Shown: positions 33,733 through 43,000 of the stretch, in pieces | How positions within the stretch are numbered: the first letter of the stretch is position 1 | Layout of the letters: each line of letters begins with the position of its first letter | Assembly: GCF_003696215.1 (NCBI RefSeq) | Contig: NZ_RFFG01000014.1 | Location: 1 to 64,000, forward strand | Length of the DNA: 64,000 nucleotides | Reading direction: 5' to 3' | Source of the DNA: Actinomadura harenae | GTDB taxonomy: Bacteria; Actinomycetota; Actinomycetes; Streptosporangiales; Streptosporangiaceae | The notes under the pieces: generated by a model | Seen by the model: only the letters and a program-made list of their open reading frames with translations | The model's database searches: none | Told to the model about the DNA's origin: nothing | Translations under genes and position numbers: made by a program

Positions 33733-34914
33733 ATGAGCGTGTGGGACGACCTGGTGGGGCAGGATCCGGTGATCGCGCAGCTGCGGTCGGCCGTGACGGC
33801 GTCCGGGGAGGCCGCGCCCGGTGCGGGACGGTCGCCGGGCGGCGGCAAGATGGCGCACGCGTGGCTGTTCACGGGCCCGCCCGGCTCGGGGCGGTCCACC
33901 GCCGCGCGGGCGTTCGCGGCGGCGCTGCAGTGCGCCGAGACGCCGCGCGGGTGCGGGCACTGCGCGTCCTGTCACCAGGTGCTTCAGGGCACCCACGCGG
34001 ACGTCGAGATCATCCGCCCGTCCGGGCTCTCCTTCGGGGTGAAGGAGACCCGCGAGCTGGTGCTGCGGGCCTCGTCGTCGCCGAGCGTGGGGCGCTGGCA
34101 GGTCGTCCTGTTCGAGGACGCCGACCGTGCCACCGAGGCCGCCGCCAACGCGCTGCTGAAGGCGATCGAGGAGCCCCCGCCGCGGACGGTGTGGCTGCTG
34201 TGCACGCCGTCCCCGGAGGACATGCTCATGACCATCCGGTCACGCTGCCGTGTGGTCACCCTCCGCACCCCCCCGGTCTCCGCCGTGACCGACGTCCTGG
34301 TGCTGCGGGACGGCGTCGACCGCACGACGGCCGAGATCGCCGCGCGCGCCGCGCAGGGCCACATCAGCCGGGCCCGGCGGCTCGCGACCGACGCCGACGC
34401 CCGCAGGCGCCGCGCGGACGTCCTGGCGATCCCGCGCCGCCTGACCGGCGTGGGCCCCGCGGTGATGGCCGCGGAGTCCCTGGTCAAGGCGGCCGAGGCC
34501 GAGGCGAAGGCGACCACCGAGGAGCTCAACGAGTCCGAGACCGCCACGCTCCGGCAGGCCCTGGGCGAGAGCGCCAAGGGGCGCATGCCCCGCGGCACCG
34601 CCGGAGCCCTGAAGGACCTGGAGGACAAGCAGAAGTCCCGCGCCACCCGCCTCAAGCGCGACTCCCTGGACCGCGCGCTCCTCGACCTGGCGTCCTACTA
34701 CCGCGACGTCCTGACCCTCCAGATGGGCGCGTCCTCCGAGCTCGTCAACACCGAGCTCGACCCGGAGCTCCGCTCCACCGCGAGGAACGGCACCCCGGAG
34801 GCCACCCTCCGCCGCCTCGACGCGATCATGGCGTGCCGCGAGAGCCTGGGCGCCAACGTCAACCCCCTGCTGGCGGTCGAGGCCCTCACCCTCGCCCTTC
34901 GCACCGCGAACTAG
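33733..34914 (+). CDS. holB: DNA polymerase III subunit delta prime
   Basis: This 393-residue clamp-loader subunit has the start VWDDLVGQDPVIAQL, the sensor-like FEDADRATEAAANALLKAIEEPP and the SRCRVVTLRTPP motif, all typical of delta prime. The zinc module CGHCASCHQVLQGTHADV is present. The P-loop reads GPPGSGRST, with Arg in place of the Walker Lys; delta prime does not need ATP hydrolysis, so this fits. The C-terminal helical collar is at about 270-390. It follows tmk, as is usual in actinomycetes. Confidence 0.95.
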   Translation: MSVWDDLVGQDPVIAQLRSAVTASGEAAPGAGRSPGGGKMAHAWLFTGPPGSGRSTAARAFAAALQCAETPRGCGHCASCHQVLQGTHADVEIIRPSGLSFGVKETRELVLRASSSPSVGRWQVVLFEDADRATEAAANALLKAIEEPPPRTVWLLCTPSPEDMLMTIRSRCRVVTLRTPPVSAVTDVLVLRDGVDRTTAEIAARAAQGHISRARRLATDADARRRRADVLAIPRRLTGVGPAVMAAESLVKAAEAEAKATTEELNESETATLRQALGESAKGRMPRGTAGALKDLEDKQKSRATRLKRDSLDRALLDLASYYRDVLTLQMGASSELVNTELDPELRSTARNGTPEATLRRLDAIMACRESLGANVNPLLAVEALTLALRTAN

Positions 34915-34962
34915 GGTGTGTCTCGAAGCCACCTGCCCTACTGCGCGGCGGTCAGGCACTCC

Positions 34963-35514
34963 CTAGCGGCGGCCGCCGAACGTCCAGGAGTTGACCTCGA
35001 TCTCGGCGTAGCGGTCCGCGGTGAGGACGGCGCGCGCGGCGGCCTTGCCGGTGGCGCGGACGAGGGCCGCGGTGCCGACCCAGGTGGTGCCGTCGTCGGA
35101 GTAGAGGGGCCCGAAGGCGACCAGGTCGTCCTGGTCGGCCGGGAGGTCGGTGTCGGCGGGCTCACCCTCGCCGAGACCGAGGACGAAGAAGTACTCGCCG
35201 GTGGAGCGGTCGCCGGGGAACTCCCACATCGTGCGTCCCAGGCTGTTGTGCCAGCGGCGGAGCAGCACGTCACGGTAGGCGCCGGCCTGGTAGTTGGGCT
35301 CATCGAAGGCGAACGCGCGCGCGGCGGCGGGGTCGGGGAGGTCCACGATGTGGACGCTGCCGAAGAGCGAGTCCTCGATCGCGGAGTCGAAGACCGGGCC
35401 GCGCGCGATCAACTCCTTGGCGAACCGGTCCATGTAGGACCAGTGCTCCTCGTTGATCGCGTCACGCAGCGGCAGCGAGCCGACCCGGTCGCGGTGGTAG
35501 CAGAGGAATTCCAT
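34963..35514 (-). CDS. YCII-related domain protein
   Basis: The 183-residue protein starts at ATG 35514 with GGAGGT about 10 bases upstream. The N-terminal YHRDRVGSLPLRDAINEEHWSYMDRFAKELIARGP matches YCII-type ferredoxin-like folds, with the conserved His-Asp pair replaced by the EEHW region, and GSVHIVDLPDPAAARAFAFDEP. The rest (about 100-183) is an extension with WTFGGRR at the end. Enzymatic activity is unknown for most members. Confidence 0.75.
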   Translation of the reverse strand: MEFLCYHRDRVGSLPLRDAINEEHWSYMDRFAKELIARGPVFDSAIEDSLFGSVHIVDLPDPAAARAFAFDEPNYQAGAYRDVLLRRWHNSLGRTMWEFPGDRSTGEYFFVLGLGEGEPADTDLPADQDDLVAFGPLYSDDGTTWVGTAALVRATGKAAARAVLTADRYAEIEVNSWTFGGRR

Positions 35515-35682
35515 GAAACCGGTGACCTCCGTGGCCTGAAGTGATCTTCGCAGCGTAGACGGGCCGCCCTCCGCGCCGCGCGGAAATTTCCCCCACAGCG
35601 GACGCCCCTGACACCCCACACGCCCACCCCCCCGGACGTCCGGTGCGGCGCGGGTGGGGGTGGGGGCGGGCAGGATGGGGGG

Positions 35683-36162
35683 ATGTCCTATCGCGTGACG
35701 TTCGTGTGCACCGGGAACATCTGCCGCTCTCCGATGGCCGAGGCGGTCTTCCGGCGGCATGTGGACGAGGAGGGCCTGGACGTCGAGGTCGACAGTTCCG
35801 GGACGGGCGGCTGGCACGCGGGCGACCGCGCCGACTCCCGGACGTTCGCCGCGCTGCGCCGGGCCGGATACCCGTCCGCCCACGTCGCGCGGCAGTTCGA
35901 GCCGGGCTGGTTCGGCCGGTACGACCTGATCATCGCGCTGGACGAGGGGCATCTCTCGGACCTTCGCGGCATGGCCCCGGACGGCGAGGCCGCCGCGCGG
36001 GTCCGGTTGCTGCGCGAGTTCGACCCGTCCGCCGGAGCCGACCTGGACGTCCCGGACCCGTACTACGGCGGACGCGCCGACTTCGACCACGTCCTGGAGC
36101 TGGTCGAGGCCGCCGTTCCCGGGCTGCTCGACGAGGTCCGCGCCGCCCTGAAGGACCGCTGA
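35683..36162 (+). CDS. low molecular weight protein-tyrosine phosphatase
   Basis: The 159-residue protein has the P-loop C9-TGNIC-R15-S near the N-terminus (VTFVCTGNICRSPMAEA), the signature of LMW-PTPs. The general acid Asp lies in DVPDPYYGG near residue 126. Length and order fit the family fully. It removes phosphate from tyrosine residues in the cytoplasm. It has no close operon partner. Confidence 0.93.
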   Translation: MSYRVTFVCTGNICRSPMAEAVFRRHVDEEGLDVEVDSSGTGGWHAGDRADSRTFAALRRAGYPSAHVARQFEPGWFGRYDLIIALDEGHLSDLRGMAPDGEAAARVRLLREFDPSAGADLDVPDPYYGGRADFDHVLELVEAAVPGLLDEVRAALKDR

Positions 36163-36760
36163 CCAGGCGATGACCGGCGGCCGGCCGGAGAACGCGGGCA
36201 CCTGGAGGCGCTGCTCGGGCAGCGTGTGACGAATCTCCGGGACCTCGGGGCGAGCCATGCGTGGAGGTTGTACCGCGCCGCCCTCACCGTCCGCTGATCC
36301 GTCCGGACGGGCGCCGGACCCCGCACGGCCCGCCGCGGGCGGAGCTCTCGCATCCGGGACGGCCGCCAGACGAAGCCCACGTCCGCCCGGACGAGGATCT
36401 CGCGGGGGCGCGTGGATGCCTCGGATCCGTTTCGGACAGGCCCCGCAGAGGTTTCGGTTCAAGCCTGGCGGGGCCGTGCGGAGGTCTCGGATTCGTCTCG
36501 GATGGGGTGCGGGGAGATGGCGTCCTGGTGCCCGTCGGGGCCGTCGTTCGGCGGTCGGGCGGCCGGATCTGACTGGCTGTGGGCGAGGTGGAGCGAATGA
36601 TCACTGAGGGTGACTAGCGCGAGCTAGGCCCGTGGGTGAGATGGAGTGTTCAGGAAGCCTTCAGTGTCGCGCGAATCCGTCAAATCCGTAATCATGGCCC
36701 CTTGTCGGGGGAGAGCAGAGTCGTCGACGAAGGCCGCGGAAGGCGGCGGGCGGAGTACGC
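36163..36760. other. 598-bp intergenic region
   Basis: No gene with recognisable motifs is seen on either strand. A stem of GGCCCCGC (36439) with GCGGGGCC (36468) and a 21-base loop may terminate transcription from the phosphatase gene. Two related GA-type stretches (near 36420 and 36488, CTCGGATYCGTYTCGGA) suggest a decayed duplication. Confidence 0.45.
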
Positions 36761-37792
36761 ATGGCTGGCGGGAAATCGGACACGCGGCTGGGTGCGGCCT
36801 GGCGGAACGCGGTCCCGGTCGGAGTGGCCGTGGTCGGCGCGCTCGTGATCGGGGCGGGCGTCGACACCGTCCATCGGCATCCGTGGTCGCACAAGAAGAA
36901 GGCCACGGCGAACGCGACGGCGGCGACGGCGAGGAGCACGGGCAAGCCGCGCTTCGTCGTCGGCGTGCGGAGGGGCGGGGACGCGCTGGTCGTCCGGGAC
37001 GTGAAGACCGGGCGTGACGTCGGCCTCTCCGTGGCGGCCCCGGCCGGACGCCGTTTCCAGCGCATCGCGGCGGGCCCCGGGAACTCCTATGTCGTCGCGT
37101 CCTACGCGCTTCGCAAGGTCACGTTCCACCGGCTCGACCTCGGGAAGGACGGCCGTCCCTCGGCGCTCGTCGACATCCCGCGCGCGGTGGTGCCGGGCGT
37201 GTCCACCGCGTCCTCGGACATGGCGGTCACACCGGACGGCGCGAACATCGCCTACGTGACGTACCGGGCCGGGAGCGTGGGCACCGTGGACGTCGTCTCC
37301 ATCAAGTCCGGGACGCGCACGACGTGGAAGGCCAAGTCCGCGGCCCGGATCAGCAGCCTGGCATGGACCGGCCACAATCTGTCCTTCCTGTGGATCCCGC
37401 AGCCGCGCAAGGCCGCCCGCGGCGCCGCCGGCGCCCAGGTCCCCGCCGCCGCGCCGCAGGTCAGGACCCTCACCACGGCCGGTGGCCTGAAGCTCAGCAA
37501 GACGGTGCTGCGGCTGCCCGCCGGGACGCAGGCCGTCGTCCTCAGCCCGGACGGCCGGACGGTCGTGGCGGGCGTCGAGTCGTCCTCCAGGGTGGCCCTC
37601 CAGCAGTACTCCACCGCCACCGGACGCCCCGGACGCGTCCTCTGGGAGCATGCGGGCAAGGGCGGGGTCCGCCGCCTGGACGCCGACAGCTCCGGCGGCC
37701 ACCTCCTCCTCTCCGGGGACGACGGCAGCCTGTACGGCCCCGACGAGCGCACCCCCGTCCCCGCGGACGATCTCTCCGACGTCGCCTGGTGA
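36761..37792 (+). CDS. membrane-anchored beta-propeller (WD40-like) protein
   Basis: The 343-residue protein has an N-terminal TM helix at about 15-32 (VPVGVAVVGALVIGAGV), followed by a basic KKKATANATA linker. The body consists of repeated blades with DMAVTPDGANIAYVTYRAG and VVLSPDGRTVVAGVE, typical of TolB/WD40-like propellers. It is presumably extracytoplasmic. The start has GGAG and 5 bases of spacing. Its partner or ligand is unknown. Confidence 0.75.
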   Translation: MAGGKSDTRLGAAWRNAVPVGVAVVGALVIGAGVDTVHRHPWSHKKKATANATAATARSTGKPRFVVGVRRGGDALVVRDVKTGRDVGLSVAAPAGRRFQRIAAGPGNSYVVASYALRKVTFHRLDLGKDGRPSALVDIPRAVVPGVSTASSDMAVTPDGANIAYVTYRAGSVGTVDVVSIKSGTRTTWKAKSAARISSLAWTGHNLSFLWIPQPRKAARGAAGAQVPAAAPQVRTLTTAGGLKLSKTVLRLPAGTQAVVLSPDGRTVVAGVESSSRVALQQYSTATGRPGRVLWEHAGKGGVRRLDADSSGGHLLLSGDDGSLYGPDERTPVPADDLSDVAW

Positions 37793-37881
37793 CCCCGCGA
37801 GCCGGGTGATTCCCCTCACACCGTCCGGGGTCCGGACGACATAGGGTGTGGATCACGGAACCGGGCGAACGGAGCGAAACC

Positions 37882-38841
37882 GTGGGCATGGTGATGGCCG
37901 TCAGCTTCACCAGATACGGACGGCTCTACTACCTCGATCCAGGGCCGCACGAGCCCAAGGTGGGGGACAGGGTGCTCGTCCCCACCGACTCCGGGCCCGA
38001 GGTGGCCGAGTGCGTGTGGGCGCCGCAGTGGGTGTCGGAGGAGATCGGCGGCCTGCCGGTCTGCGCCGGGATCGCGGGCGAGGAGCACCTGACCCGGGAC
38101 GACGAGAACCGCCGCCGCAGGGCGGAGGGGCGCGCGATCGCCAAACGGCTGATCCGCAAGCACGAGCTCCCGATGAAGGTGATCGGGGTGGACTTCCTCG
38201 ACACCGAGAACGTCTTCAAGATCTACTTCTCCGCGCCGCACCGGGTGGACTTCCGGGCGCTGGTCCGCGATCTGGCCCGCAACATCCGCGCGCGCGTGGA
38301 GCTGCGCCAGGTCGGGCCCCGCGACGAGGCGCGCCTCCAGGGCGGGATCGGCCCCTGCGGACGCGACCTGTGCTGCGCGACCTTCCTCAAGGACTTCGAA
38401 CCGGTCTCCGTCCGTATGGCGAAGGAGCAGGACCTTCCCGTCAACCCGCTCCGCATAGCCGGAGCCTGTGGACGGCTGATGTGCTGCCTGAAATACGAGC
38501 ACCCGCTCTACGTGCAGGCGCACGAGCGCATGCCCCGGCTCGGTTCGCGCGTCGAGACGCCGGAGGGCGGCGGGCAGGTCGTCGGACGGAACGTTCCGTC
38601 CGACACGGTCACCGTCCGGCTGACGAGCGGCGGCCGCTGCTCCTGCTCGTCCGCCTCGGTCTGCTCCCCGCGCCGTCAACACGACGAGGCCTACGGCACC
38701 ACCGCCGACGACTCAGAACATCACGAGAACACGCCTGAGCCCGCGGCGAGCCCGACCCCCAGCCCCGCCGAACTTCCAACCCCGGCGCCGCACCCAGGGG
38801 TGTCCAGCGGCGGCGACGACGCCGCCGAGTCAGACGAATAG
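37882..38841 (+). CDS. PSP1 family protein (RicT/YaaT-like)
   Basis: The 319-residue protein is read from GTG 37882, which has GGAG 7 bases upstream. The PSP1 core runs from about residue 20 to 230. It includes the Cys motifs CGRDLCCATFL and ACGRLMCCLKYE, which ligate an iron-sulfur centre in B. subtilis YaaT. A further CSCSSASVC cluster follows, and the C-terminus is a Pro/Ser/Asp-rich tail. RicT homologues act in RNA processing and developmental regulation; the role in actinomycetes is little known. Confidence 0.87.
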   Translation: MGMVMAVSFTRYGRLYYLDPGPHEPKVGDRVLVPTDSGPEVAECVWAPQWVSEEIGGLPVCAGIAGEEHLTRDDENRRRRAEGRAIAKRLIRKHELPMKVIGVDFLDTENVFKIYFSAPHRVDFRALVRDLARNIRARVELRQVGPRDEARLQGGIGPCGRDLCCATFLKDFEPVSVRMAKEQDLPVNPLRIAGACGRLMCCLKYEHPLYVQAHERMPRLGSRVETPEGGGQVVGRNVPSDTVTVRLTSGGRCSCSSASVCSPRRQHDEAYGTTADDSEHHENTPEPAASPTPSPAELPTPAPHPGVSSGGDDAAESDE

Positions 38842-38885
38842 GGAGATCTCGACGGCGTCCGCCCGCTGCTCCTGACCCGCGCGCC

Positions 38886-39629
38886 CTATGGGCGTTCCTG
38901 GAGGACGCCGTCCACGTAGACGTCCACCTTCTCGTTGTAGAAGCTGACGAACCCGGCGATGTCGCGGCTCTCGGGCAGCGGCGTCGGGTACGACCAGGCG
39001 AAGTCCTTGTGGACGGTGTCGCCGACGCGCACCGACCAGTACTCGGCCGTCCCCTTGTACGGGCAGCCGGTCGCGGTGTCGGTGTGCTCGAGCAGGTCCA
39101 TCCGGACATGCGTCTTCGGCAGGTAGTACCGGACCGGAAGCCCCGTCTCGAACAGCATCCGCGGACTGCCGGACTCGGCCACGGTCACCCCGTCCACCTC
39201 CACGCGGACCCGCCGGGAGCTCGGCAGGACGTCCACACGGTGGTGCGGGCTGCGCGGATGGACGAAGATCTCCTGGTCCTCCTCGAACCACGCGTCCATG
39301 GCGTCCCAGTCCAGCCGGACGAGGCCGCGCAGCTCCTCGACGGGCGAGTCCGGGTAGCGGAGCGCCGCGTCCTTGGCCTCGGTGTCGCCGACCTTCACGG
39401 TGTAGGACGTGGCGTCGCCCCGGCTCGGCGACCGCCGGCCCGGCCCGTTCTCGACGAGTTCGGCCCGGACGTCCTCCACCGGGACGTAGTAGGCCAGATA
39501 GTGGGTGCCCTCCCAGACCAGCACCGGGCGGACGGTGTCCGCCACCACGTGCCCGTCCAGGAACGCCCGGACCCGCCGGCTGCTCTGTTCGATGCGTACT
39601 CGCGTCCGTTGCGTGCCTTCTGCACTCAT
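38886..39629 (-). CDS. tandem DUF427 domain protein
   Basis: The 247-residue protein contains two DUF427 units. The first is at about 12-110, with VRAFLDGHVVADTVRPVLVWEG and YYVPVEDV. The second is at about 135-240, with VEVDGVTVAESGSPRMLFETGLPVRYYLPKTHV, KGTAEYWSVRVG and FAWSYPTPLPE. Single and double DUF427 proteins are common in actinobacteria; the function is unknown. It starts at ATG 39629 without a strong ribosome binding site. Confidence 0.87.
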   Translation of the reverse strand: MSAEGTQRTRVRIEQSSRRVRAFLDGHVVADTVRPVLVWEGTHYLAYYVPVEDVRAELVENGPGRRSPSRGDATSYTVKVGDTEAKDAALRYPDSPVEELRGLVRLDWDAMDAWFEEDQEIFVHPRSPHHRVDVLPSSRRVRVEVDGVTVAESGSPRMLFETGLPVRYYLPKTHVRMDLLEHTDTATGCPYKGTAEYWSVRVGDTVHKDFAWSYPTPLPESRDIAGFVSFYNEKVDVYVDGVLQERP

Positions 39630-39745
39630 GTTCGGCGCAACAGCGTGGCGCCCCTGGCTATTTCGCCGGGACGTCGCTGGCCCCATCGGTGCCCGTACCC
39701 GTAGCGTGGGCGGCGGTGTACGAACCGCGACCACGGGGAGATCAC

Positions 39746-41260
39746 GTGCGGGCAGTGAGGTGGACGAGCGCGATCGCCGCGCTGACGCTGACGGTCGCCA
39801 CCGGATGCGACAGCGGTGGCGGCGGTGGCGGCGCCTCGGCGTCCCAGCGGGAGGCCCCGCCCGGCCTGGAGGCCTTTTACAACCAGAAGCCGGGCTGGAC
39901 GTCCTGCGGCGGCGGCATGGAGTGCACGAGCGTCCGCGTGCCTCTCGACTATGCCAAGCCGTCCCAAAAGGAGATCAAGCTCGCCCTGATCAGACTGCCC
40001 GCCGAGGACAAGGCCCACCGGATCGGATCCCTCCTGACGAACCCGGGCGGTCCCGGCGGATCGGGGGTGGACTTCGTCAAGCAGGCCGGCCGCAGCTTCG
40101 GCGACAAGCTGCGGCAGCGCTTCGACATCGTCGGCTTCGACCCCCGCGGCGTCGGCCAGAGCGCGCCCGTCCGCTGCATGACGGCCCCGCAGCTCGACCG
40201 CTTCTTCGCCGCCGACGCGTCCCCCGACGACGCGCAGGAGGTCAACGCCTTCGCGTCCGAGAGCAAGCAGTTCGCGGACGCCTGCCGCACCAAGGCCGGC
40301 ACCGAACTGCCCCACGTCGGCACCGTCGACGCCGCCCACGACATGGACGTCATCCGCGCCGCCCTCGGCGACCAGAAGATCTCCTACTACGGCGCGTCCT
40401 ACGGCACCTACCTCGGCGCCGACTACGCGGCCCAGTTCCCCACCAAGATCCGCGCCTTCGTCCTGGACGGCGCGATCGACCCGCGCACCTCGTCCACGGA
40501 CATGCTGGTCGAGCAGGCCAAGGGCTTCGAGACCGCGCTCAGCGCCTTCGCCGCCGACTGCGTCCGGCAGGGCGGCTGCCCCCTCGGCGCCACGCAGGAC
40601 GCCGCCGTCGCGAAGGTCGGCGACCTGCTCCGCCAGACCGACAAGACCCCGCTCCGCAACACCCGCGACTCCCGCCAGGTCACCGAGTCCTGGGCGACCA
40701 TGGGCGTCGCGACCGCCCTCTACGCCAAGGAGACCTGGCCCTTCCTCCGCCAGGCCCTCTCCGCCGCCCTCACCCGCGGCGACGGCACCCTCCTCCTCAC
40801 GCTCGCCGACCAGATGGTCGAACGCAAACCGGACGGCACCTACAGCAACCAGACCGACGCCAACATGGCCGTCAACTGCCTCGACAAGCCCAACCCGCCG
40901 GACGTCGCGACCTTCAAGAAGGCCGCCGACCAGGCCGCTCGGATCGCCCCCCGCTTCGGCCCCTTCGTCGTCTGGGGCGGCCTCCCCTGCGTCTACTGGC
41001 CCGTCCAGACCAAGCAGCGGCCCCAGGCCGTCACCGCCAAGGGCGCCCCGCCGATCCTGGTCATCGGCACCCTCCGCGACCCCGCCACCCCCTACAAGTG
41101 GGCCCAGGGCCTCGCCACCCAGCTCTCCTCCGGCACCCTCCTCACCCTGGACGGCGACGGCCACACCGCCTACCTCCAGGGCAACCAGTGCATCACCAAC
41201 GCGACGGACGACTACCTGGTCACCGGAACCCCGCCCAAGAAGGGCACCGTCTGCCGCTGA
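39746..41260 (+). CDS. secreted alpha/beta hydrolase (tripeptidyl aminopeptidase-like)
   Basis: The 504-residue protein starts at GTG 39746 after GGGGAG. A lipoprotein-like signal ends in VATGC at residue 21, although the lipobox is not canonical. The hydrolase core has DPRGVGQS, the nucleophile elbow YYGASYGTYLG, DPATPY with the catalytic Asp, and GDGHTAY with His near the end. This order matches actinobacterial SlpD/TAP-like serine peptidases. It removes N-terminal peptides from substrates outside the cell, by family. It is followed by tRNA-Thr. Confidence 0.9.
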   Translation: MRAVRWTSAIAALTLTVATGCDSGGGGGGASASQREAPPGLEAFYNQKPGWTSCGGGMECTSVRVPLDYAKPSQKEIKLALIRLPAEDKAHRIGSLLTNPGGPGGSGVDFVKQAGRSFGDKLRQRFDIVGFDPRGVGQSAPVRCMTAPQLDRFFAADASPDDAQEVNAFASESKQFADACRTKAGTELPHVGTVDAAHDMDVIRAALGDQKISYYGASYGTYLGADYAAQFPTKIRAFVLDGAIDPRTSSTDMLVEQAKGFETALSAFAADCVRQGGCPLGATQDAAVAKVGDLLRQTDKTPLRNTRDSRQVTESWATMGVATALYAKETWPFLRQALSAALTRGDGTLLLTLADQMVERKPDGTYSNQTDANMAVNCLDKPNPPDVATFKKAADQAARIAPRFGPFVVWGGLPCVYWPVQTKQRPQAVTAKGAPPILVIGTLRDPATPYKWAQGLATQLSSGTLLTLDGDGHTAYLQGNQCITNATDDYLVTGTPPKKGTVCR

Positions 41261-41303
41261 TTCCCACACACCCCCGGGAAGGCGCTAGACTCCTCTACGG
41301 CAC

Positions 41304-41376
41304 GCCGCCTTAGCTCAGTCGGCAGAGCGATTCACTCGTAATGAATAGGTCATCGGTTCGATTCCGATAGGCGGCT
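41304..41376 (+). tRNA. tRNA-Thr (anticodon CGT)
   Basis: The acceptor 5' GCCGCCT pairs with 3' AGGCGGC. The D arm has AGCTCAGTCGGCAGAGC. The anticodon arm is ATTCA-CTCGTAA-TGAAT with CGT, and the T arm contains GGTTCGATTCC. CCA is encoded at 41377-41379. The 3' end is the insertion point of the mobile element that starts immediately downstream. Confidence 0.95.
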
Positions 41377-41382
41377 CCAGCT
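41340..41382 (+). other. candidate attL/attR core at the tRNA-Thr 3' end
   Basis: AICE integrases recombine within the anticodon-T arm region of tRNA genes and restore the 3' end from the element. The integrase gene ends about 63 bases from this segment, the usual arrangement. The second att copy must lie beyond the window, so the exact core cannot be set. Confidence 0.5.
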
Positions 41383-41383
41383 C

Positions 41384-41416
41384 AGAGGCCCCTTCCGATC
41401 ATCGGAAGGGGCCTCT
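41384..41416 (+). terminator. terminator of tRNA-Thr
   Basis: AGAGGCCCCTTCCGAT pairs with ATCGGAAGGGGCCTCT over 16 bp and is followed by TTGTGTCTTTGT. It is very stable and is placed 8 bases after the tRNA. It also ends the integrase transcript on the other strand. Confidence 0.85.
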
Positions 41417-41444
41417 TTGTGTCTTTGTCGGACCAACTGCGGGA

Positions 41445-42677
41445 CTAGGCTCCCTCGTCGATCACGGGGAAGACGCTGTCCATGGCCTCGGCTCCAGCCA
41501 GGAGAGTCGGGCGGAGCTGGTGCCAGTACACCGTTTCGGTGATCTCCGTGCTCTTGTGACCCGCCAGCCGTGAGATCTCTTCGATCGACACCCCCGCTGC
41601 GGACAAGATCGACACGAAGCTATGACGCAGCTCCCGCGGAGTCCAATCCTCGGCTGTCAGCTCCGGGACCCGGGCGAGCACTGCACGGAAGGAACGGATG
41701 ATGTTGTTCGCGTTCCTGCGTGTCCCCACGCGCGAGGCGATGACCAGCCCGTGCTCCTGCCATTTGGCACCCGCTTCCTTCTGCTGGTCCCTCTGCAGTG
41801 CCTGGTGGTACCGAAGGGCATCGACGCACCGGCGGGGAAGCGCGAGGGAGCGGCGCGACTTCTTGGTCTTCGTCTTGCCACCGGCGCGCACCGACCGCCA
41901 GACGTAGATAGCGAACTGTTCCTGATCCCAGCCGGCCTCGGCGACGGAGACCCATTCGCGACGGCTCGGAACGTAGGTCACCACGTATGCCCAGGTCAGC
42001 GCGCGCAGCTCTTCGGTGCGGATCCCAGTCAACAGTGAGAGCACGATGTAGCAGTACATCGCGGTGCCTTCCGCTGCCTCGATCAGGGCTGACGCCTGCT
42101 TGATCGTCAGCGACTTCGACGGTCGACCGTCGAGGCCTGGGGGGACGTCGCAGAGCTGCACGACGTTCCGCTTCACCTTGTCGCGCTTCTGTGCTCGCGT
42201 GATTGATCGCAGAAGGATGGACCGGACCTGGCGCAGGCTGTCGGTGCTGAGACGTCGAGCTCGATCAGCCAGCCAATCGTCCACCTCGTCGGCGGTCAGT
42301 TCGGCGAGCTTTCGTGCCCCGAGGAACGGGATGATGTGGTTCTCCGCCAGGCCCGAGCACTTGACCCGCGTTTCCGGGGAACGGTTGGCCAGGCCGTGAT
42401 CCAGCCAGTCCTTGACCGTCTGGGCGACGGTGTACCGGCCGTCCTCACTGGGCAGGCCGTCGTCTCGGTCGCGAAGCTTCTGCTGCAGCTTCTTGAGCGC
42501 CTTGCTCTTGCTCCTGTCGCTCGCCGTAGTGACCTTGCGCTTGCCGGACGGGGTGTAGCCGGTCGTGACCTCGGCAATCCAGCGCTGGCGACGCTCGTTC
42601 CACCAGAGCCCGCCGTCCCCGCGGGGACGGCGGCGCTTCTTCTCTTCTTCGGGCTGACCCGGGCTCTCGGTGGCCAT
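41445..42677 (-). CDS. tyrosine recombinase integrase of the element
   Basis: The 410-residue protein has a SAM-like core-binding domain (about 80-170) and a catalytic domain (about 190-400). Catalytic motifs are R220 in TGIRTEELRAL, RELRHSF at 347-353 (first position Arg rather than the usual His, as seen in several actinobacterial integrases), H373 in LAGHKS and the nucleophile Tyr near 383 in ETVYWHQLRP. Its ATG overlaps the excisionase stop (TGATG), so both are co-translated. It directs site-specific integration at the adjacent tRNA. Confidence 0.95.
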   Translation of the reverse strand: MATESPGQPEEEKKRRRPRGDGGLWWNERRQRWIAEVTTGYTPSGKRKVTTASDRSKSKALKKLQQKLRDRDDGLPSEDGRYTVAQTVKDWLDHGLANRSPETRVKCSGLAENHIIPFLGARKLAELTADEVDDWLADRARRLSTDSLRQVRSILLRSITRAQKRDKVKRNVVQLCDVPPGLDGRPSKSLTIKQASALIEAAEGTAMYCYIVLSLLTGIRTEELRALTWAYVVTYVPSRREWVSVAEAGWDQEQFAIYVWRSVRAGGKTKTKKSRRSLALPRRCVDALRYHQALQRDQQKEAGAKWQEHGLVIASRVGTRRNANNIIRSFRAVLARVPELTAEDWTPRELRHSFVSILSAAGVSIEEISRLAGHKSTEITETVYWHQLRPTLLAGAEAMDSVFPVIDEGA

Positions 42678-42889
42678 CAGGCGGACTCTGCCTCGAGGAG
42701 CTCGACGTACTCGGCGATCGCCGACGCGGGGATCCGGCGACGCTTGTGCCGTCCCACCGACCGAAGACGACCGGAGCGGATCTCCTCGTAGATGACCGTC
42801 TTCCCGAAGGAAAGGATCTTGCAGGTTTCTTCAACGGTGTACAGGGCCTTCTCCTGATTCGGGGCTTCCTTCATTGGCATCTTCGACAT
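42677..42889 (-). CDS. excisionase-type helix-turn-helix protein
   Basis: The 70-residue protein has the excisionase/MerR-like pattern ALYTVEETCKILSFGKTVIYEEI, then RLRSVGRHKRRRIPASAI, i.e. a winged helix-turn-helix with a basic wing. Its overlap with the integrase start and its size support an Xis role in excision. A further in-frame ATG is 4 residues in. Confidence 0.88.
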   Translation of the reverse strand: MSKMPMKEAPNQEKALYTVEETCKILSFGKTVIYEEIRSGRLRSVGRHKRRRIPASAIAEYVELLEAESA

Positions 42890-42918
42890 GCTGTGAGCGC
42901 CTTCCTTTGGGGAGGTGG

Positions 42919-42960
42919 CGGCCCCGGCGGGGTCTGCTTGCCGGCGTCTCGCCGGGGCCG
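42919..42960 (-). terminator. stem-loop after the prim-pol gene
   Basis: CGGCCCCGGCG pairs with CGCCGGGGCCG over 11 bp around a 20-base loop, between the prim-pol stop and the excisionase start. Confidence 0.65.
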
Positions 42961-43000
42961 TCCACGGTCTGCTGGTTGTTCGGTCAGGTGTTCAGGCGGT

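Noticed and set aside
36163..36258. Minus-strand ORF fragment reading MARPEVPEIRHTLPEQ
   Set aside because: It continues antisense through the phosphatase gene without family similarity, so it looks like a shadow frame.
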